Source of the DNA: Fomitopsis serialis
Lineage: Eukaryota > Basidiomycota > Agaricomycetes > Polyporales > Fomitopsidaceae
Direction: 5' to 3'
Assembly (NCBI RefSeq): GCF_022376445.1
Contig: NW_025954991.1
Location: forward strand, 327,149-391,148
DNA: 64,000 bases
Below the pieces are notes generated by a model. That model ran no database searches. It saw only the letters and a program-made list of their open reading frames with translations, and had not been told where the DNA came from. Position numbers and translations under genes: made by a program. Numbering within the stretch: the stretch's first letter is position 1; each line of letters begins with the position of its first letter. This document shows, piece after piece, positions 58,584 to 64,000 of this stretch.

Positions 58584-59619
58584 GTTTGACAGCGCATCAA
58601 ATTCACGTGATTGCTTCCCACGCGTGTTTCACCCGCATCAGCGCCCGCGCGTCGCGAATCTGTGTGGCTTCCGACCTGACCGTCGCCAATTCCCGCTTGC
58701 CCCGCGGCGGTCGCCATTCGCCCATTCCATACCACAGGTATGTGTAAGCTCCGTGGATGCCATAATTGAGCGACTCATCGCTAACCGGCGTCAGTCTTGC
58801 GCAGCCCATAGGCAATATGGGTCCTGATCGAACTCCCCACAAGAGGCGCCGTGGCAGCTACGGTGAGTAACTCGGCTCGGTGGGACACTCACTCGGTGAC
58901 AATTGCCCTCATAGAGGTGATGGTTGGAGGAGCTCGACGGCCGGCGAGGCATCTCGGCGGCAACGAAGACACAGGCATTCCTCCTCTCCGCGGTCCACCC
59001 GCTCCAGTTCTGGCACCTCCCCCCTTCCCACGTCACTCGGCTGGCATGGCCATTCCGCCCCCCCCTATTGCGACCTGCTGGTGCCTCCCCTGGGGCCTCC
59101 CGCACCCATTCTTTCCCCCCTCCCGGCAAGGCCTCCTCCACCTGTTTCTAGGGCTCTCCCGGCTTCACCGGCGCGTGTTCCTGGCCGGCCGGCTTATCCT
59201 CCTTCGCCGGTCTTTGCCCCGCCTTCCCCGCACCCGCACCCCCGCTCGCCGATCTTTGCCCCGCTCCCCCTCAGTCGCCGCTTTTTGCCCCGCTTCCCCC
59301 CTCGTCGCCGCTTTTTGCCCGCTTCCCCCCCCGCTCGCCGCTTTTTGCTCCGCTTCCCCTCCTCGCTCGCCGCTTTTTGCCCCGCTTCCCCCCCCAGTCG
59401 CCGCTTTTTGCCCGCTTCCCCCCCCCAGTCACCTCTCCCCCCTCGTCACCTCTTTTTGCCCGCTTCCCCTCCTCGCTCGCCGCTTTATGCTCCGCTTCCC
59501 CCTCGCTCGCCGATCTTTGCCCGCTTCCCCCTCCCCGCTCGCCGGTCTTTGACTCGCTTCCCTCCCGTCCGGCATCGCCACCTTTTCCTTCGGCGCACGC
59601 ACCTATACAGATACCTGCG
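58584..59619. other. Intergenic with C-rich minisatellite
   Basis: Divergent upstream regions of the Cys-rich gene (minus) and the chromodomain gene (plus). The right half is a minisatellite, listed separately. Open frames through it are Pro/Ser/Arg low-complexity and are not called. Confidence 0.45.
59190..59570 (+). repeat. C-rich minisatellite, about 30-bp unit, about 12 copies
   Basis: Degenerate units CGCCGCTTTTTGCCCCGCTT followed by a run of C/T and CTCGCT or CCAGT. Unit lengths are about 28-32 bp. The plus strand is strongly C-rich, so the minus strand carries many short G runs. It ends about 50 bp before the chromodomain ATG. Confidence 0.8.
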
Positions 59620-60215
59620 ATGCTCGATCGAGCTCTGTTGAGTCCGCGAGCCCGGCAAGCGGCGGCTGCTCGCACTGGATCTTCGGTGCTCGCAAACCCG
59701 CTTCGGGTGCCGCAAAGGCCGCGATTGGCATTTGATCCCGACGCAGCTCAGCGCGCTTCTGAACGGCGCGCATCGCTTCGCCCTCGAAAGCCGAAGCAGG
59801 TACTGGTAAGTCGCGCGCAGTCGACTTATCACCGCCTCTCACCCGCCTCGTATCCAGGGCAAGCTCCGCAGCGGTGGGTATTTCGAAGGGCTCTGTTTCA
59901 ATGAGAATCTTGAAGCCGGTAAGTACCCTCAGCACTTCAGCCTGGCCTGTGCTGATTCTGGCAGGTCCGTACCTTTGTCAGTCTGACGATTTTGACGATG
60001 GCCCGCCAGTTCCGAACCAGGGTCCCCTGATGGACGCCGGCCGATCGTCCTTCTATGACGTTGAGCGCATAATCGGCCACCGGATGGTCAGGCGGGGCTC
60101 TGAATTCATTTATACTTATGAGGTGAAGTGGGATGAGACGACTTGGGAGCCTAGGGACAACGTCGCCGGCATGCCCGCCTATTACGAGTATTGGGAGAGC
60201 ATGGGCCCATGCTGA
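59620..60215 (+). CDS. Small chromodomain protein
   Basis: Three exons: one from the Met at 59620 (MLDRALLSPRARQAAA) to KPKQVL, a second encoding GKLRSGGYFEGLCFNENLEA, and a third from GPYLCQSDDFDDG to the stop at 60215. The C-terminal chromodomain reads SFYDVERIIGHRMVRRGSEF, then YTYEVKWDETTWEPRDNVAG and the helix YYEYWESM. The aromatic cage positions (Tyr, Trp, Trp) are filled as in methyl-lysine readers. About 160 residues, with a basic N terminus. Chromodomains also end Ty3/gypsy integrases, but no integrase or polymerase piece lies upstream, so a stand-alone protein is more likely. The frame is open upstream through the minisatellite, so the start is not certain. Confidence 0.65.
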
Positions 60216-60659
60216 TCGTCTTCGTATACTGTGTTCAACTAGTCAATGTTGTATAATATTGAGATCCCAGTGTACGCTGTGCTTGGTCTGGGCTCCATCG
60301 AACGACAGCAATCAGTTCGCCCGCGGTGGGCTCCGCCGCGACGCCCGCAGCCGCCTTATGAGGCGGCGCCCCTTCCGATCGGACACTTCGCACCGCCTTT
60401 CCAATAACCTTCCCGCCTCGCTGAATGCGCCTCTCGACAGACTCTACCGTTGCGCTTGCGACGAACGAAAAGGCTGCCAAGCGGACCCAAACGTAGGACG
60501 AGACGAGCGCCGCAACGATGAGTGCCGTGCCTGTTGGGGCTCAGGGTTAGCAAATAGCACCGCGCGAGAGCTGCCAACTTCGTACCGAGACGAGGGTTCG
60601 TCGTTCAAGGCTGGAAGGGGAATCAACGGCTTTCCGTCGCCTTGCAGGTTACACATATA
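60216..60659. other. Intergenic
   Basis: About 440 bp between the chromodomain stop and the inserted small element. Open frames here have no recognisable features. Confidence 0.4.
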
Positions 60660-61291
60660 CAGTCATCGACGGCTCCTTGAGACGCCCAAATCGCGTTTGG
60701 CGTCTTGCATCGGAACACCGCGTACTCTTCGAGATCGGACAGTGTACGCACAATCAGGCATGTCCAAGGCATCCTACAAAAAAATTGTATCCTTATCCAT
60801 AGAGCGAGCGTTGCACACTAAGGAGATCAGTCGCGATTTTTCTTATCAAGACCTTGCCCGGTCCTTGAGACACCTGCCTAAAATGGTAACTATCCCAAGT
60901 GCTCATCAGTGCAGATGGCTCTTCCAGACTCTTTCCTCAAGTGAAATATCCTTACAAACCATTGGAATGATCACTGACAGTACAAAGGAAACTTCCTTTG
61001 TGTTTAACCCCCACTTTCGCGCCGTTCCGCATAGTAGGGATTATGGGCCGGTATGATTATGTAATGGTACTTGCTAAATCGGGTAATGAAATTCATGAAA
61101 TGTGGTTTTCCATGTTCTTCGACATACCGTGCAGCGACCAGCGCTCGCACCATCGCAAACACGGTCTCAGTAGGTACATGACAACGGTAAGCAAATTGTT
61201 GTCATTTTTCTAGGCTAGCAGGCTTCACTGAGCACGCACTGAAGCCCGCTGTCTCAAGGACCGGGGTGTCTCAAGGAGCCGTCGATGACTG
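60660..61291. mobile_element. Non-autonomous Tc1/mariner-type element (632 bp)
   Basis: Terminal inverted repeats of 27 bp, CAGTCATCGACGGCTCCTTG followed by AGACGCC on the left and the inverse with one mismatch on the right, flanked by TA on both sides (60658-60659 and 61292-61293). Inside each end the motif GTCCTTGAGACAC or its inverse recurs (about 60868 and 61245), as for subterminal binding sites. Another small palindrome (GGCGTC spaced with AAATCGCGTTT) lies at about 60680-60703. Internal open frames are short (SYKKIVSLSIERALHTKEIS) and could be transposase remnants but show no DDE residues. Confidence 0.75.
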
Positions 61292-61741
61292 TAGTACACG
61301 CAGATGGGCCACTCCGTAACGGACGGCACGCGCATTGGAACACTGTCGCGACGCGCTTGAGGCACTCGTACCGTTCCACAGCTCGAACACGACGGGATCA
61401 AGCGCAAAACGAGTCCAGACGGAGAAGTCACAAGAATGAGGAGCAAGAGCGATGGGCGAGGGCTAAGCAGAGAGACGAAAACCAAATGTGAGTCCTCTGT
61501 TCTGTACCAACTATATAACGACTTCTGTTGCTACGCGCATTGACGAGCTTAAAGCTCCGAGTCGTGGTGCCTACTTGTCCACCAGCTCGCGCATCCAGCC
61601 CATCCTCTCACTCATTCGCTTGCCCACCCGCGCGCCGCTCTCACCCCCAAGTTCTGCCCTCTCGCGCTCGCTCACTCATTCACCACATACCAAGTCACGC
61701 TTGCCTCATCTCCTGCTCACCCGCGCATCCGTGGGTTGCGG

Positions 61742-62426
61742 CCGCAGGGTCAGCATGTCAGGTGAGTGCACCGCTGTCCATCCCGACCCCATTGCCAACC
61801 CCGGCAAGTGATTGTCCACCAGGACGACTGGACAGAGACGAGCCCGACGAAGACGGCCCTACCGGTTCGCTCGGTTCCAGCACCTCGCGCGGCGTATCCT
61901 CTCCACCAACTGCCTTAACCGCTCGCTCGTCACCTACCTCGTTTGGCGTGCACTCTCTGCGGCGAACCGCGGCAAGCCGCTCCTCCCCCGCCTTTGCCGC
62001 ACGGTCTCTGACTCGGTGTTCTACGTGGAATTCCTGCTCCTCATCCCACGGACGCCGCGCCACATCGACTTGCAGCACTGGGACGAGGTGTACGGCCCGA
62101 AGTACGAGATATCGACGAAGACGGAGTGTGAGTGCATGCGAAATCTGACGGCGCGCGACCAGCCGACGACACAAGCCCGTTGGTGCAAACCCATACCGCG
62201 CACGGACCCACTGGCATCGAAGAATTGGCCGCCTAACAGATACGGATCACGAACCGACGCGCACGGGTACGACGCGGGCCAGTTCGCCGTACATAATGCT
62301 CGGTACAGCGCAGCTCAACGAGCAGCACTGCGACAAGCAACAGTCCACCAGGCATCCGGCGCGGCGTGCAATGGCCTGCCGAGCAACAGCCGGGCATACC
62401 CCAGCTCGACGCGCATACGCCCGTGA
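61742..62426 (+). CDS. Hypothetical protein, weak support
   Basis: An open frame from 61812 to 62426 contains a stretch with protein-like composition: YRFARFQHLARRILSTNCLN, RSLVTYLVWRALSAANRGKP and SVFYVEFLLLIPRTPRHIDL. It might begin with a tiny first exon ending at the GTGAGT after ATGTCAG (61756-61762). After about 62130 the translation looks unlike protein. The helical block faintly resembles a cyclin-type fold, but this is too weak to name. It may be a broken gene. Confidence 0.25.
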
Positions 62427-63578
62427 AGGATGAGTGTGCCGCATCCTAGCCCGAGGAGGAGCCAGGCCACCGAGTACGAACAGGACGAGCGGGAGAGAGC
62501 CTGCTGCGCGCACCCACTGGGCAGACGGTAGCTCGCACTTTTCTACGGTACATTATGAGTAGCTAGCGCTGTTCTGTACAGTAGTAGTGATCAATAAAAT
62601 AATATTGAGTTGACTTCTATGCCCTGGCTGATCTTGGCTGACGAGCTTGGATGGTTAACGTTGATCGACCGCCCAACGTCGGCTATGCCAATGGTCCTCG
62701 GGGAGCGGGCGTCGGCTAGTTGCGATGTCATTCGCTAGCCGACATTGGCTGCGCCAGTGCGAAATGGCGCAGCCAATGTCACGTTGGTGGCCGGCGCTTT
62801 CTCACTGCCCGTTTTGAACGGGCTTCGTCGTGCTGCGAACAGAGCGTGTGACCGATTGCGATGGGGACGTAACCGAGACAGGGCCCGCGTTGCCGCAGGC
62901 GGTGACGGCGGGCGGCGGGCGATCCACAGCGCAGCGAGGGAGCGCCCATTTGGCGCCCCAGCCATCCCGCGAGCGATCCGCCACCCCGCCGGCGTTTTAC
63001 TGCCTGTGGGCCGATGTTTGCCCACCAATGGCATTCCAGTTTGCGTGATCCCGCGCAAAGAATGGCGGGTTCGACTCCCCCGCGAGCACCGCGCGGCCGC
63101 GCAGTGCAATGCGCCGCAACCGCGCGCAATTTGAAACCCTGATTTTCCCGTGGATCCATCATACCTGTCGATCGGGAAACACGTGATCGCGAGTACCCTG
63201 GGGCTGCGCGCCTCCTCATTCTACCACTTAAACTTGCAGGGCGACCGCCGCTTCTCCCACGTCCCCAACGCAACATCTCGCCCATGACCGACTCCTCGAG
63301 CTCAGCCCCCGTCTCGCCCCACGCGGCGCTCGTATCCGTCCATCGCTCCACCCCGTCTCGCATACCGCCCCGCTTGCTCTGGCCGCCGCCACTTTAGCTC
63401 CTGCGGCCGGCCACGCCGACACCCCAGGGACTCCCGCCACTGACGTCGCTCACTCCGCGCTTGGAGTCGCACCGGCTGCGGGCGCTGAGCTCCGCCGAAA
63501 CCCCGCAATCCGTCGGTCCACGCGGCGCGCACCCCCGCAATACCCGCCGCCGCCCGCATACGAGACGGCGGCTCTCCC
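62427..63578. other. Intergenic with palindrome cluster
   Basis: About 1.15 kb. It holds the inverted repeats at 62711-62780 and GC-rich sequence. No gene is supported. Confidence 0.45.
62741..62780. repeat. Perfect 16-bp inverted repeat with 8-base loop
   Basis: GACATTGGCTGCGCCA and its perfect inverse, separated by GTGCGAAA. A second, overlapping inverted pair GTCGGCTAG (62711-62719) and CTAGCCGAC (62735-62743) shares its last three bases with it. Confidence 0.85.
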
Positions 63579-63944
63579 GTGGATGCACTCGCGCCGCCTT
63601 CCTACGTCCGGCCCAGCGAGGATGCGCCTGCCATGCCCCGCTCGCTCGCGCCTCACGACGCATTGGCTAGCATACGGTGGATCGTCGAGGACATGAAGCC
63701 TCACCCATGGTACGTTGCCTTTTTTTTCATTCTAGGTTCCATTACTGAATCTTTCAGGGTGCACTACGAGGCGTACGTGAAGCGCACCGGCCTGTTAGTG
63801 ACGGCGTCGAAGGTGTCGAGCGCGCCGCAGGGCGCTCCTTTAGTATGGTACATGGCAGTTTGGGCGTCGACGGAGCAGCAGGCGATGGACTTAGAGCGGT
63901 ACGTGGAGGATCTGTTCGAGGAAGACGGGCGGGATGTTATTTGA
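63579..63944 (+). CDS. Hypothetical protein near the window edge
   Basis: Open frame with a readable intron at about 63709-63757: DMKPHPW joins to VHYEAYVKRTGLLVTASKV. The rest, APLVWYMAVWASTEQQAMDL then ERYVEDLFEEDGRDVI, has the composition of a small globular protein. The start is uncertain; an exon beginning at the ATG at 63284 (MTDSSSSAPVSPHAAL) is possible. No family is recognised. Confidence 0.35.
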   Translation: MDALAPPSYVRPSEDAPAMPRSLAPHDALASIRWIVEDMKPHPWYVAFFFILGSITESFRVHYEAYVKRTGLLVTASKVSSAPQGAPLVWYMAVWASTEQQAMDLERYVEDLFEEDGRDVI

Positions 63945-64000
63945 GGTGGGCGCCGCCCACATTACTATCCGTAGTACTACTACACACGTTCTGGCTACAC

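Noticed and set aside
59190..59570. Regularly spaced repeats resembling a CRISPR array
   Set aside because: Units are degenerate, back to back, without unique spacers, in a eukaryotic genome.
58851..59641. Long plus-strand open frames through the minisatellite
   Set aside because: Pro/Arg/Ser low-complexity translation in more than one frame; open because of base composition.
60235..61485. A minus-strand gene interrupted by the small TA element
   Set aside because: Joining the flanks across the element with one TA gives a stop or an unsupported frame.
63060..63100. tRNA-like T-arm (GCGGGTTCGACTCCCCC)
   Set aside because: No matching acceptor stem, D-arm or anticodon arm could be placed within 75 bases upstream; the T-stem itself pairs poorly.

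Overview
The window is nuclear DNA of a basidiomycete fungus, most likely an Agaricomycete. Genes are split by many introns of about 45-60 bp with GT-AG borders. The gene set is typical of that group: a Tsp2-like tetraspanin, DUF6533 and DUF6589 proteins, an MHYT histidine kinase and a Tad-like LINE. The species cannot be told from the sequence alone. No rRNA gene, convincing tRNA or CRISPR array was seen.

Left part (1-32 kb) is mostly housekeeping and signalling. In order: the 3' part of an ABCA-type ABC transporter; a small acidic nuclear protein; the dynactin p150-Glued subunit (minus strand); a hybrid histidine kinase with an MHYT membrane sensor; a Swi5/Sae3 recombination mediator; a seven-repeat RCC1-like protein (minus); and two A1 aspartic peptidase paralogues in inverted orientation. 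Between the two peptidases lie the cohesin loader Mau2/Scc4 and a tetraspanin.

Middle part (32-44.7 kb) holds a homeodomain protein with a TALE-like PYP signature, three same-strand paralogues of a pyridoxamine-oxidase-like flavoprotein with a DUF6533 membrane protein between the first two, tRNA-dihydrouridine synthase Dus2, and a secreted Ser-rich, probably GPI-anchored protein.

The most striking object is a structurally intact DNA transposon at 44849-50393 (5,545 bp). It has terminal inverted repeats of 135 and 136 bp that differ by one indel, is flanked by a perfect 9-bp target duplication, and carries two convergent intact genes: a RecQ-like superfamily 2 helicase and a DUF6589 protein with candidate acidic catalytic residues. 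It inserted about 150 bp upstream of the secreted-protein gene. It may belong to, or be related to, the helicase-encoding AcademH lineage of Academ transposons; that comparison decides how new it is.

Right part (50.4-64 kb) is repeat-rich: a MYND finger protein, a diverged dioxygenase-like protein, a broken Tad-like LINE piece, a long Cys-rich hypothetical gene with a 42-bp tandem repeat, a C-rich minisatellite next to a chromodomain gene, a 632-bp Tc1/mariner-type non-autonomous element with a TA duplication, a strong palindrome cluster and weakly supported hypothetical genes up to the edge.
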